Shown: positions 33,863 through 41,306 of the stretch, piece after piece
How positions within the stretch are numbered: position 1 is the first letter of the stretch
How the letters are laid out: every line of letters starts with the position of its first letter
Source of the DNA: Streptomyces kanamyceticus
GTDB taxonomy: Bacteria; Actinomycetota; Actinomycetes; Streptomycetales; Streptomycetaceae
Reading direction: 5' to 3'
Length of the DNA: 64,000 nt
NCBI RefSeq assembly: GCF_008704495.1
Contig: NZ_CP023699.1
Span: forward strand, 2,108,001 to 2,172,000
The notes under the pieces: generated by a model
What the model saw: the letters and a program-made list of their open reading frames with translations, nothing else
The model's database searches: none
What the model was told of the DNA's origin: nothing
Position numbers and translations under genes: made by a program

Positions 33863-34611
33863 GGGTGTGCGACCTCGGTCGATGGGAGTTCGGACGTGGT
33901 GGAGGGCTGCCGGGTGAGGTGCCGGTAGCCGTCCCACAGGTCGTTGGACTCGCCGACCGGGGCCAGGAAGGTCCGCACTGGCTGGTCGGCGAGGAGGCGG
34001 CCGGTGCTGAGGGCCAGAACGCGGGTGCAGTGTTCGGCGAAGCGTGACGTGTCGTGGGTGCTGACCAGGACGGTGGATCCCTGCCTGGCGCTGTCGCGGA
34101 GGAAGTCGAAGACCTGCGCGACGGCGTCGGGGTCCAGGCCGGTGGTCGGCTCGTCGAGGACCATCAGCCGAGGTCGGCCCGCGATGGCGCGGGCGATCTG
34201 GCAGCGGCGCAGTTCCCCGCCGGAGAGCGTTTCGGCCTGCCGGTCGAGGAACCGTTCGAGGCCGACGACCTCGCAGACCTCTTCCGCCAGGGCACGTACG
34301 CCGCGCAGGGTTCCGCGGCGGAACGCCAGTCCCATCTCGACGTTCTGACGGACGGTCAATGACCAGTCGATGATCTCTCGCTGTGGGCACCAGCCGAACT
34401 CGGCCGGGCCCACCGAACGCTGCACTGTGCCCGAGTCGGCCCGCTGGAGACCGCACACGATCTCGAACAGGGTCGATTTCCCTGCCCCGTTGTGTCCGAG
34501 CAGAGCGACGACTTCTCCTTCCCCGATGCGGAAGGAGACGTCGGACAGGGCCGGGGTGGGGGCGTCGGCGTAGGTCTTGGAGACGGCCTCGGCCATCAGT
34601 AGGTCACTCAT
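33859..34611 (-). CDS. ABC transporter ATP-binding protein
   Basis: 250 residues from ATG 34611, overlapping the HprK-like gene stop. Walker A is GHNGAGKST (about residues 38-46), the signature is LSGGELRRCQIARAIAG and Walker B is RLMVLDEPTTGLDPD, with a following STHDTSRFAEHC switch. It lacks a peptidase domain, so leader cleavage must come from elsewhere. With the permease it forms an ABC-2 exporter for the peptide product. The short overlaps on both sides show tight co-translation. Confidence 0.92.
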   Translation of the reverse strand: MSDLLMAEAVSKTYADAPTPALSDVSFRIGEGEVVALLGHNGAGKSTLFEIVCGLQRADSGTVQRSVGPAEFGWCPQREIIDWSLTVRQNVEMGLAFRRGTLRGVRALAEEVCEVVGLERFLDRQAETLSGGELRRCQIARAIAGRPRLMVLDEPTTGLDPDAVAQVFDFLRDSARQGSTVLVSTHDTSRFAEHCTRVLALSTGRLLADQPVRTFLAPVGESNDLWDGYRHLTRQPSTTSELPSTEVAHP

Positions 34612-35474
34612 AGGGCGCTTTCGAGAAGGTCTGCGATCTGACGGGGCGAAACTTCCTCCGGCACGGGCACGACAGTGGTCACCTCGGGAAGGTGCTGAGC
34701 GATCTCGTGCCGGTCGGCGCCGGAGAACCAAGAAGACAGGTCTGAGTCGGTGGTGAAGGGCTCCGCGGGCGAAGCGTGGCGTTCGAGGTGCACGATCCGG
34801 TCGACCTTGGCCTCGGGGAGGTTGGGGACGCCCAGGAATTCCGCGGGAGGCACCAGGAGCACGAGGCCGGTGTCCGGGGACACGGTTTCGCGGTGCACAC
34901 CGCTTGTGATCTTGTCCAGGTGGTGTCGGCGGCTTCCCCTGCGAAAGCCGAGGGGGCTGTCGTGCCGGCGGAACAGACCGGTGGTCAGGTCGAGCACGGC
35001 GAGGCTGTCGCTCACCAGACGTGCTCCGCGTTGACACAGCACCAGCGAGGTCGAGGTCTTGCCGACGTAGTTGGCCCCGGTGATGAGCAGTCCCTGACCG
35101 TCGGGCATCCTCAGGCAGGTTCCCGGGCCGACCGCGGTGGTCATCCACAGGTCGGAGTAGCGGAAGGGCGGGAGCGGGGAGGGTATCTCGGACCAGCCCG
35201 TGAAGGCGTGATCGACCACCCGGGCCCAGGAGCCGTCGGTGCGTCGGTCGATCTCGATGCGCTTGGCCAAGTTGTCCTTGCGGAGCAGGCTGGTGAAGAA
35301 GCCGCGCTCGGGCCATTCGGTGCAGCTCAGGGTCACCACCACATCGGGTTCACCCGCGGGAGGCTGCGAGAGCTGCTGACCCTGAAAGTAGAACAGGGCC
35401 TCGTCGACGTCGGCCGGGACGACCCGCAGCCGGGTGGTCACCCCGTAGAAGTCGAAGTACAGGTTCTGGATCAT
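34608..35474 (-). CDS. HprK-like P-loop kinase, paralogue 2 (DS variant)
   Basis: 288 residues from ATG 35474, with GGAGA 6 bases upstream and ATGA overlap with the preceding gene. The N-terminal domain (LYFDFYGVTTRLRVVPADVDEALFYF, TLSCTEWPERGFFTS) resembles that of its neighbour paralogue. The P-loop is ITGANYVGKTSTSLVL (about residues 132-147). The expected HprK Asp-Asp after it is Asp-Ser here (LVSDSLAVLDLTTGLF). A long beta-rich C-terminal part follows. HprK-like proteins occur in several RiPP clusters; some phosphorylate the peptide. The DS change could lower or abolish catalysis, leaving a structural or regulatory partner role. Confidence 0.75.
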   Translation of the reverse strand: MIQNLYFDFYGVTTRLRVVPADVDEALFYFQGQQLSQPPAGEPDVVVTLSCTEWPERGFFTSLLRKDNLAKRIEIDRRTDGSWARVVDHAFTGWSEIPSPLPPFRYSDLWMTTAVGPGTCLRMPDGQGLLITGANYVGKTSTSLVLCQRGARLVSDSLAVLDLTTGLFRRHDSPLGFRRGSRRHHLDKITSGVHRETVSPDTGLVLLVPPAEFLGVPNLPEAKVDRIVHLERHASPAEPFTTDSDLSSWFSGADRHEIAQHLPEVTTVVPVPEEVSPRQIADLLESAL

Positions 35475-36292
35475 GAAGGGTCTCCGGTGAGTTCCGTGAC
35501 GATGTCCGCAGCGGCTCGTCGGATGTCCCGTCCTGAATCCAGTGCGATCTCCCAGTGGTTCTCGGTGAGGCGGGTGACACGGTAGGTGCGGGACGGGCGC
35601 AGAGTGACCGTCCAGGCCCAGGCGGTCGCGGCCGGGGAGCGCTTGGCCGGCAGGAGGTTCGCGTGGACGGCCCAGGTGGTTCCGGTCGGCGTGGTGAAGC
35701 TGGGGGCGTGCGCGATGTGCGCCTGCAGCCAGGGGTGGGTCCGTAGCGTCGACTCCCTGACGCCGATGGGCCGGGTGTAGGAGAAGATCGTGCGCTCGTT
35801 GTGCAGCAGGGCGGTGTCGTCACAGACGAAGTGCCAGCCCAGTCGGGTCAGTTCGAGTAGGACGGACGACTTGCCGGCCTTCGAGGGGCCGTGCAGCAGG
35901 ACGGCCCGGGAGGGGTCCCGCGGCGAGGCCACCGCGCTTGCGTGCACGGGGCGGACCAGGGAGTTCAAGGGGGGCAGCAGGAACGGCGGCAGCGGTGTCG
36001 CCCGGTCCGGCTGCCCCGCGTAACTCTCGTAGAGCTGCCAGGAGTTACCGGCCGTCCGGACATGGATGTCCTTGCGGACATCGGTGGCCCCACCGATGAA
36101 TCGCCCCTCGGTGGGCAGGAGGGCGAGCGAAATGTCAGCACGCGCGCCACCCGGAGGCCGCAGGTAGTCCTGAAAGTAGTAGCGGACATGGTCACGGTCC
36201 TCGGGATGCCGGAGATGGACATCGACCGCCACACCCCAAAAATCGAACGGAATTACCTGAGCTTCATCCAATCCGGTTGGGCGTTCGCCCAC
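35471..36292 (-). CDS. HprK-like P-loop kinase, paralogue 1
   Basis: 273 residues from GTG 36292, chosen because GGGGGGAG lies 6 bases upstream; this start overlaps the methyltransferase gene by 40 bases. The open frame upstream to 36403 is shadow. The N-terminal region FDFWGVAVDVHLRHPEDRDHVRYYFQDYL matches the paralogue. The P-loop is LLHGPSKAGKSSVLLEL and the downstream Asp-Asp pair FVCDDTALLHNE is intact, so it should bind ATP and may phosphorylate Ser/Thr or a C-terminal residue. PKC-like or lanthipeptide features are absent. It is placed second after the methyltransferase in the operon, and its substrate is likely the precursor peptide. Confidence 0.78.
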   Translation of the reverse strand: MGERPTGLDEAQVIPFDFWGVAVDVHLRHPEDRDHVRYYFQDYLRPPGGARADISLALLPTEGRFIGGATDVRKDIHVRTAGNSWQLYESYAGQPDRATPLPPFLLPPLNSLVRPVHASAVASPRDPSRAVLLHGPSKAGKSSVLLELTRLGWHFVCDDTALLHNERTIFSYTRPIGVRESTLRTHPWLQAHIAHAPSFTTPTGTTWAVHANLLPAKRSPAATAWAWTVTLRPSRTYRVTRLTENHWEIALDSGRDIRRAAADIVTELTGDPS

Positions 36293-37056
36293 GGTTCGCT
36301 CCCCCCGATGAACAGCGTCGTCCCGCTGTGGCTGCTGGAAATCAGGGAGTCGATGTCCCGGATCGTCGTATGACTGATCTGGGGGGCCATGTCCGGCCGC
36401 CATGAAGAAAGAACCGCCGCAACGGCACGGTCGGACGGATAGATCTCCTGGAGCCTGCGAGTGAGCGGGGAAAGCCGCCCGTAAAGATCTCCCGACCGCC
36501 GAAGCTGATGACTGTCAAAGCTGCCGAATTGCGCCAGGAGAACGGGGAACCGGATGTCGGGCCTGACGTCATGCAGATAAAACAGGTCCGCGTCATAGGC
36601 CTGGACGGCCCTGTCGAATCGTGCCCCGAGATCCACCAGGACCGTATCCAGGAACGACGTCGAGGGGAGCGCCTTGACCGAGATGCCTTCGGCCTTGGCC
36701 GCCTCCATGAGGATCCAGGCCGAGTCGACGAGATACATGGGGTGCCCGTACGTCAGGAAGCAGACAGGGCCCCCGTCCCGCTCCCTGACCGCCTGAAGCG
36801 CCTGAGCCGCCATCTCGTGGTAGGCCTGCGTCGGGTTGGAGTCGGCTCCGTAGACTGATTCCAGATCCACCACTGCCGCACGGTACATATGCCGCAAATC
36901 GGCATCGAAGGCAGTGTGATGGAGAATCACACCCGCGCTCTGCAGGACCTCGTCCGCTTCCACGGTCCTGCGCTCAAGTCCACCGATGCCCAGACCGACC
37001 AGATAGAGGTCGGCCTGAGCATCGGGGACGCGAAGATCTTCGCGTCTCACACGCAC
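36253..37056 (-). CDS. Tetrapyrrole-methylase-fold (borosin-like) peptide methyltransferase
   Basis: 267 residues from GTG 37056, 8 bases after AAGGGA. The SAM-binding N-terminal motif is ADLYLVGLGIGGLERRTVEADEVLQSAGVI, and a tetrapyrrole-methylase loop appears as VCFLTYGHPMYLVDSAWILMEAA; TYGHP is the form seen in borosin alpha-N-methyltransferases. Length fits a stand-alone catalytic domain without the fused precursor tail of fungal OphMA, as in bacterial split borosins. It should methylate backbone amides of the precursor encoded 33 bases upstream. It might instead modify another substrate, but the immediate neighbourhood favours the peptide. The gene's end overlaps the HprK-like gene. Confidence 0.78.
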   Translation of the reverse strand: MRVRREDLRVPDAQADLYLVGLGIGGLERRTVEADEVLQSAGVILHHTAFDADLRHMYRAAVVDLESVYGADSNPTQAYHEMAAQALQAVRERDGGPVCFLTYGHPMYLVDSAWILMEAAKAEGISVKALPSTSFLDTVLVDLGARFDRAVQAYDADLFYLHDVRPDIRFPVLLAQFGSFDSHQLRRSGDLYGRLSPLTRRLQEIYPSDRAVAAVLSSWRPDMAPQISHTTIRDIDSLISSSHSGTTLFIGGSEPWANAQPDWMKLR

Positions 37057-37089
37057 CCGATGAATCCCTTGCTATCGATTTTCAGAGAC

Positions 37090-37269
37090 TCAGCAACTGA
37101 CGAAGCCCGTGCAGCCCTGGCGGTGAGCACCGCTGGCAGTGACGGTCTCCTCGATCGTGGGAATGTACGTCGGGATCAAAAGCTCCTTCTCCTTCCCCTT
37201 CTCCTTCTCAAGGGCGTCGACATCGGGCACGGGATTCGTGTTGACGATGAGATCCGAGAGAACGGACAT
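37090..37269 (-). CDS. Putative RiPP precursor peptide (59 residues)
   Basis: 59 residues from ATG 37269, with an AGGAG ribosome site 3-4 bases upstream; an in-frame TTG at 37290 would add seven residues. The first 20 residues are leader-like (MSVLSDLIVNTNPVPDVDAL), residues 21-29 alternate Glu and Lys (EKEKGKEKE), and a hydrophobic LLIPTYIPTIEE stretch follows. The C-terminal 17 residues (43-59) are VTASGAHRQGCTGFVSC, rich in Ser/Thr and small residues with Cys53 and terminal Cys59. It is the first gene of the operon, 33 bases ahead of the methyltransferase. No family match is claimed; size, position, leader-like charge pattern and compact tail make it the probable substrate. Cleavage site unknown. 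Confidence 0.7.
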   Translation of the reverse strand: MSVLSDLIVNTNPVPDVDALEKEKGKEKELLIPTYIPTIEETVTASGAHRQGCTGFVSC

Positions 37270-37316
37270 TCGCTCCTGCTTTCCAATCAAAGTGTCCCGC
37301 AGGTCGAGACGGTACG

Positions 37317-37345
37317 ACCGTAGACGCTGCCCCCACCTTGATCAA
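37317..37345 (-). promoter_or_regulatory. Candidate promoter of the RiPP-like operon
   Basis: On the minus strand TTGATC (37345-37340) and TACGGT (37322-37317) are separated by 17 bases, matching Streptomyces vegetative promoters, and lie about 48 bases before the precursor ATG. The upstream sequence 37390-37440 is richer in A and T than its surroundings. Confidence 0.4.
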
Positions 37346-37817
37346 TGCCGTAAAACAGGGCCCAGCCGCCCAGAAATGGGAGTGAAACATTCCATACATA
37401 ACAGAGAAAGGCTCACTACATAATTCCGCGGGATCGCAGGGGGTGCCTCTGCCTACTTCCCCGGCCAATCGCCTTAATGCGCAACCGACTTGAGACGCCT
37501 TCGCGATCGGAGCCGTCCACCGGACCCTCTCTCCCCTCCACGTTTTCCTCACGTGACGCACATCTCACACCGGAGAGGATTCTGCTGTCCCGGGATTCCG
37601 GCCCGTATCACGCGGCAGCGGTGCCTGAGCTGGAGGTGGCGCTGGTGCCCGGCGGCGAGGAGGTGTGACTGCGGATGTCCACCGACCGCTCCAGCGTTGC
37701 CGTCTGGACCATCTAGCGGCAGAGGCCGCGACCGCCTCGGTCACGCCCAACTCGTCGCCCTCGCCCACCTCCCGGTGCGACACGCGCGGTAGCGGACCGG
37801 CCTGCGATGATGGCAGC
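37346..37817 (+). other. Non-coding interval between the RiPP-like operon and the 2H phosphoesterase gene
   Basis: About 470 bases with no protein-like frame on either strand. The left part (37380-37440) is unusually A/T-rich for this window and probably carries upstream control of the peptide operon. No second small precursor with the EKEK or Cys-rich pattern was found here. Confidence 0.5.
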
Positions 37818-38345
37818 GTGCCAGAACCAGGGACCACTGCCGTCGTCATTGTCCTGCCCGATGCCGCCCCGCTCCTCGATGCGGCGTGGCGTATCGACCC
37901 GGCTCTGGTGCGTCGTGGGGTGCCGGCGCACGTCTCGCTCCTCTACCCGTTCGTGCCGGAATCGGCGCTGACGGATCAGGACGAGAGGGGCGTGCGCGCC
38001 CTGGCTGCGAGTTTTCCGGCAGCTGATCTGCTCTTGGAGGAGGTCGTGACGGCGCCCGGCTTCGTCGCCGTCGCCGTTCCGGGACTCCAGACGATCGTCG
38101 ACGCGTTCCGCACCCGGTGGCCCGGGTCGCGCCCGTACAAGGGCCGTTTCGGGGCGCAGCCCGCCGCCCATGTCACGGTCGCCATGGGTGCGGACAACCC
38201 GACAGCTGCCGCCCATGTCCGCGCCGCGATCGGCAGCCTGCTGCCGCTGCGCACCCGTGCGACGGCGGTCCAGCTGGTGGTGCTGACGGAGGAAGGCTGG
38301 CAGCCCCGGCTCACCGTGCCGCTCGGCGTCCCGGACGGGCCGTAG
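37818..38345 (+). CDS. 2'-5' RNA ligase / 2H phosphoesterase family protein
   Basis: 175 residues from GTG 37818. The open frame to 37665 is not protein-like; no clear ribosome site is seen, so the start is the least certain point. Two catalytic HxS/T motifs are present: AHVSLLYPF and AHVTVAMG, about 70 residues apart and in the usual order. The family contains LigT and cyclic phosphodiesterases acting on RNA 2'-5' or 2',3'-cyclic bonds. It is divergent from the RiPP-like operon and not obviously linked to it. Confidence 0.8.
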   Translation: MPEPGTTAVVIVLPDAAPLLDAAWRIDPALVRRGVPAHVSLLYPFVPESALTDQDERGVRALAASFPAADLLLEEVVTAPGFVAVAVPGLQTIVDAFRTRWPGSRPYKGRFGAQPAAHVTVAMGADNPTAAAHVRAAIGSLLPLRTRATAVQLVVLTEEGWQPRLTVPLGVPDGP

Positions 38346-38472
38346 ACACCGCCCGCCAGCCCCTCGCCCCTGACCACGAACGCAACCCGAGGGCGGGCAC
38401 GGGCAGGACTGGACCCGGAAAACGTCGGCCGACTTCGGGTGAGGGTGAGGTCGGGTGAGGAGTGCTCCCCGC

Positions 38473-38913
38473 TCAGCGGCGGCCGGTGGCCAGGACGACG
38501 AGGAACTGGCCGCCGCCCGCCTCGATTCCGGCGGTCACCGGCACTCCCGGCAGCAGCCGGGAGAACCGGTCCACCAGCCAATCCGCCGCCTCTTGGGCGT
38601 CCTTCCTGGTCGGACAACGGCCCACCATCTCGCGGCCCCCCTTGCGCGCCAGCCTGTCGGCAACGGCGATCAGCGGCGCGGGTTCGACCACGTACAGGCG
38701 GTCCGGCCAGGCGATGACCACCTTGACCGCGCCCTTGCGGCTATTGCACCCGCGGTGCGCGAGCCGCTCGGCGACCTTGGCCTTACGGTCGGTGGTCCGG
38801 CTGTCGACGCTGGGCCCCCGCGGGTCGTTCACCGACTCGTCGGGGTCGACCGGTTCGTCACACACCCAGCACCGCCAGCCGTCGCGCTCGGCCACATCAT
38901 CAAGAAGACTCAT
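38473..38913 (-). CDS. HNH-like conserved hypothetical protein
   Basis: 146 residues. N-terminal CWVCDEPVDPDESVNDPRGPSVD, then LAHRGCNSRKGA, gives the CxxC, His and Cys-Asn-x-x-Lys-Gly arrangement of an HNH-type zinc finger-nuclease fold. The middle aspartates replace the usual central His, so catalysis is doubtful. The C-terminal part is a helical domain (VADRLARKGGREMVG, AADWLVDRFSRLLPGV). I recall similar small proteins in Streptomyces chromosomes with no assigned role. Confidence 0.6.
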   Translation of the reverse strand: MSLLDDVAERDGWRCWVCDEPVDPDESVNDPRGPSVDSRTTDRKAKVAERLAHRGCNSRKGAVKVVIAWPDRLYVVEPAPLIAVADRLARKGGREMVGRCPTRKDAQEAADWLVDRFSRLLPGVPVTAGIEAGGGQFLVVLATGRR

Positions 38914-38965
38914 CCGGGCAAATTAGCCTGCCCTGCCGCCACCCGCGCACCCAGGGTCAGGACTC

Positions 38966-39436
38966 CTACACCTTGGTCGCCCGGTCGTACGCGGCTACCG
39001 CCCGTTCGAGGAACGTCGCCACCGTGGCCTGCTCCTGAGCCGTCATGGACTCGGTGATCTCGCCGATGCCCGCGACAAGGGGCTCGACGTGTTCGAAGGC
39101 GGACTCCTCCCAGTGCTCCGTCGGTGTCACCAGCACCTTGCGCCGGTCGCTGGGGTGGGGCCGACGGCTCACGTGCCCGCCGTCGACCAGGCGGTCGATC
39201 ACCAGCGTCATCGCCGCCGTCGACGTACTGAGTTCGCGTGCCAGTTCGCTCGGCGTCACCGGTCCGGCGCTGACGAGGTGGTCCATCACCGCGAGCCCGG
39301 CGGGATCGACGTGCATCTGCCTGCCCTGGTACCGCTCGAACCGCTGCTGGCAGCGGATCAGGTTCCTCAGTTGCTCCCGGATGGGGCTCTCCGGCGCGGT
39401 CGCGGACCGGGGATCGGTGGGCTGGTCGACAGTCAT
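38966..39436 (-). CDS. MarR-family transcriptional regulator
   Basis: 156 residues. The winged helix is clear: AGLAVMDHLVSAGPVTPSELARELSTSTAAMTLVIDRLVDGGHVSRRPHPSDRRKVLVTPT, with the DxR wing. It is downstream of the MFS exporter on the same strand, 106 bases away. A shared motif (TGGTTRCCAA, five bases, TTAGCGAT) is found before both this gene and the MFS gene, so it should repress the exporter and itself and release when a substrate is bound. The ligand is unknown. Confidence 0.9.
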   Translation of the reverse strand: MTVDQPTDPRSATAPESPIREQLRNLIRCQQRFERYQGRQMHVDPAGLAVMDHLVSAGPVTPSELARELSTSTAAMTLVIDRLVDGGHVSRRPHPSDRRKVLVTPTEHWEESAFEHVEPLVAGIGEITESMTAQEQATVATFLERAVAAYDRATKV

Positions 39437-39456
39437 GGCGTGGAAGCTGCTCCTGG

Positions 39457-39479
39457 ATCGCTAAAGGCGTTGGCAACCA
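39457..39479 (-). promoter_or_regulatory. MarR operator candidate before the MarR gene
   Basis: On the minus strand the site reads TGGTTGCCAA, five bases, TTAGCGAT, ending about 20 bases before the MarR ATG. It matches the operator before the MFS gene (opposite strand) at 18 of the defined positions except one purine change. This supports autoregulation. Confidence 0.6.
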
Positions 39480-39542
39480 TGATGCGTGAGATCTTCAGGC
39501 CGTAGGGGGGCAGGTTCTCGGCCCGCTCGGCGAGAACGGGTG

Positions 39543-41045
39543 TCACACCGCGACGCCTTGCTCCGCACCAGGGGCGGAACCACCGTCAGCGGCAGCGGCG
39601 TTGACCCCGTGCTGCTCCTCCTCGGGCCGCCCCTGCTTCGGCAGCAAGAAGGTGATGGCCAAGAACACCACCAGCAGACACGCCTGGACGATCAGCGCGT
39701 GGTGGAAGCCCGTGGTGAAGTCGCCCGTCTTGGCCTGTGCGAAGAACACCGAGCCGAAGACCGCCACGCCGATGGAGCCGCCGATGGCCTGTACGGCGGA
39801 CAGTACGCCGGAGGCGGAGCCGATCTCGTCGTCGTCGACCGCGGCGAGGATGAAGCTGAACAGGGCGGCGATCACCATGCCCGCACCGATACCGGCCACC
39901 GCCACACCAGGGGCGATGTCCCAGATCGAGAACGAACCGGCGCTCAGACCGTCGAGCTCGAACCAGAGCAGCACCGCACCGGCGAGCTGGATCAGCGGCC
40001 CGGCCTGGAGGACCCTGCGGCCGATCTTGTCGGCGAGGAAGGCGCCGCTGACCGCGCCGCCGATCGCCGTGCCCACCGCGAGCGGCAGGTTGCCGAGGCC
40101 CGCGTCCCCGGCGCTGAAGTGCTGGCCGATCTGCAGGAACAGCGTGAGTACGAGCTGGGTGCCGATCAGCCCGCCGAAGAACAGGGCGATGCCGCCGAGC
40201 CCGATGGTGAAGGCGGGCTTGCGCAGCAGGCCCGGGGTCACCAGGGGCTCGCGGCCCGCCGCGGCGGTGCGGCGCTGCTGGAGGGTGAACAGGCCGAACC
40301 CGACGACCGAGGCGGCCATGCACAGCCAGGTCCACAGCGGCCAGCCGTCCTCCTGGCCCTGGTTCAGCGGCAGCACCAGCAGGGCGCAGGACGCCACGAT
40401 CAGGCCCGCGCCGACCATGTCGACCCGCACGGTGCGGTCGCCCCGCCTCTTCGGGACGAACCTCGCCGCGATGGCCAGGGCCGCGAGGCCGATGGGCAGG
40501 TTGATCAGGAACACCGAGCGCCACCCGAGGCCGAAGAAGTCGCCCTCGATGAGGAAGCCGCCCAGGACAGGGCCGATGATGCCGCCCAGGCCGAGCACGG
40601 GGCCGAAGATCGCGAAGACCTTGGTGAGCTCGGGTCCGGAGAAGTTCTCGCGCAGCAGGCCCAGGCCCTGCGGGAGCAGCATCGCCCCCGCGGTGCCCTG
40701 GAGCAGCCGGAAGGCGATCAACGACTCGATGTTCGGCGACAGCGCGCACAGCAGTGAGCTCAGCGTGAAGGCCGCGAGGCCGGTCAGGAACATCCGGCGC
40801 CGCCCGTAGCGGTCACCGAGCCGACCGCCCAGAACCAGGCCCGCGCCCAGGGTGAGGGCATAGCCGCCGATCACCCACTGCAGACCTACGGAACTGGCAC
40901 CGAGGGACTTCTCCAGCGCGGGACCCGCGACGTTGACGATCGACGCGTCCAGGAGATCCATGACCTCCGCGACGATCATCACCACCAGGATCAGCCATCG
41001 CCACCGGTACGGCTCGGTGGTCCTGGTCGGGTCGTCGCTACTCAT
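39543..41045 (-). CDS. MFS drug exporter, DHA2 (EmrB/QacA) family
   Basis: 500 residues with about 14 predicted helices. It opens with helix 1 (WLILVVMIVAEVMDLLDASIVNVAGPAL, motif D1 LDASIVNVA), and the motif A loop GGRLGDRYGRRRMFLTGL and the motif C-like GPVLGGFL are in place. A GAGM-like loop IGAGMVIAALFSFILAAV and later helices follow. The ribosome site GAGG lies 5 bases before ATG 41045. A strong promoter and the MarR operator precede it (41059-41115). It likely exports a toxic compound and is under the MarR protein at 38966. Confidence 0.92.
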   Translation of the reverse strand: MSSDDPTRTTEPYRWRWLILVVMIVAEVMDLLDASIVNVAGPALEKSLGASSVGLQWVIGGYALTLGAGLVLGGRLGDRYGRRRMFLTGLAAFTLSSLLCALSPNIESLIAFRLLQGTAGAMLLPQGLGLLRENFSGPELTKVFAIFGPVLGLGGIIGPVLGGFLIEGDFFGLGWRSVFLINLPIGLAALAIAARFVPKRRGDRTVRVDMVGAGLIVASCALLVLPLNQGQEDGWPLWTWLCMAASVVGFGLFTLQQRRTAAAGREPLVTPGLLRKPAFTIGLGGIALFFGGLIGTQLVLTLFLQIGQHFSAGDAGLGNLPLAVGTAIGGAVSGAFLADKIGRRVLQAGPLIQLAGAVLLWFELDGLSAGSFSIWDIAPGVAVAGIGAGMVIAALFSFILAAVDDDEIGSASGVLSAVQAIGGSIGVAVFGSVFFAQAKTGDFTTGFHHALIVQACLLVVFLAITFLLPKQGRPEEEQHGVNAAAADGGSAPGAEQGVAV

Positions 41046-41058
41046 TTTACCTCAGATT

Positions 41059-41115
41059 GTTGGTTACCAATATTCTTAGCGATATTGAGAGTAACCAGCA
41101 CCCCGTGGATGTCAA
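41059..41115 (-). promoter_or_regulatory. Promoter and MarR operator of the MFS gene
   Basis: On the minus strand a perfect -35 TTGACA (41115-41110) is followed 16 bases later by TACTCT (41093-41088). An inverted repeat (GGTTACCAATAT at 41062-41073 and ATATTGAGAGTAACC at 41082-41096) spans the -10. The plus-strand motif TGGTTACCAA, five bases, TTAGCGAT at 41061-41083 recurs before the MarR gene. Binding here would block RNA polymerase. Confidence 0.65.
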
Positions 41116-41220
41116 CCGCACTCCGAAACCGAGCGGCGCACCTGCGGCATCGCAGCGCCTCACTGTGCGACTCCGGCGCGTTCGGTCGGGCGTCGCCAGG
41201 CGCGGTCCAGGTCGCGTGCC

Positions 41221-41280
41221 TGGGGAGTCCGACAGGGCAGCGCCGTCGTCGTCGAGCGCTTCGGCCGCTACCGGAAGAGC
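41221..41280 (+). pseudogene. Fragment of an SPFH/band-7 (stomatin-like) gene
   Basis: Twenty codons read WGVRQGSAVVVERFGRYRKS, the conserved N-terminal signature of stomatin/prohibitin-type proteins. No gene of that type surrounds it; a decayed kinase begins within 30 bases. It looks like a scrap left by deletion. Confidence 0.55.
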
Positions 41281-41306
41281 AAGCGCAGTCGACCAGTGAT
41301 GTCCCG

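Noticed and set aside
32089..37269. Lanthipeptide or lasso peptide cluster
   Set aside because: No LanB/LanC/LanM/LanKC, asparagine-synthetase-like or transglutaminase-like gene is present, so neither class can be claimed despite the Cys/Ser/Thr tail and the kinase-like genes.
37208..37561. 117-codon minus-strand frame over the precursor gene
   Set aside because: It is out of frame with the precursor and lacks a ribosome site; the composition is not protein-like.
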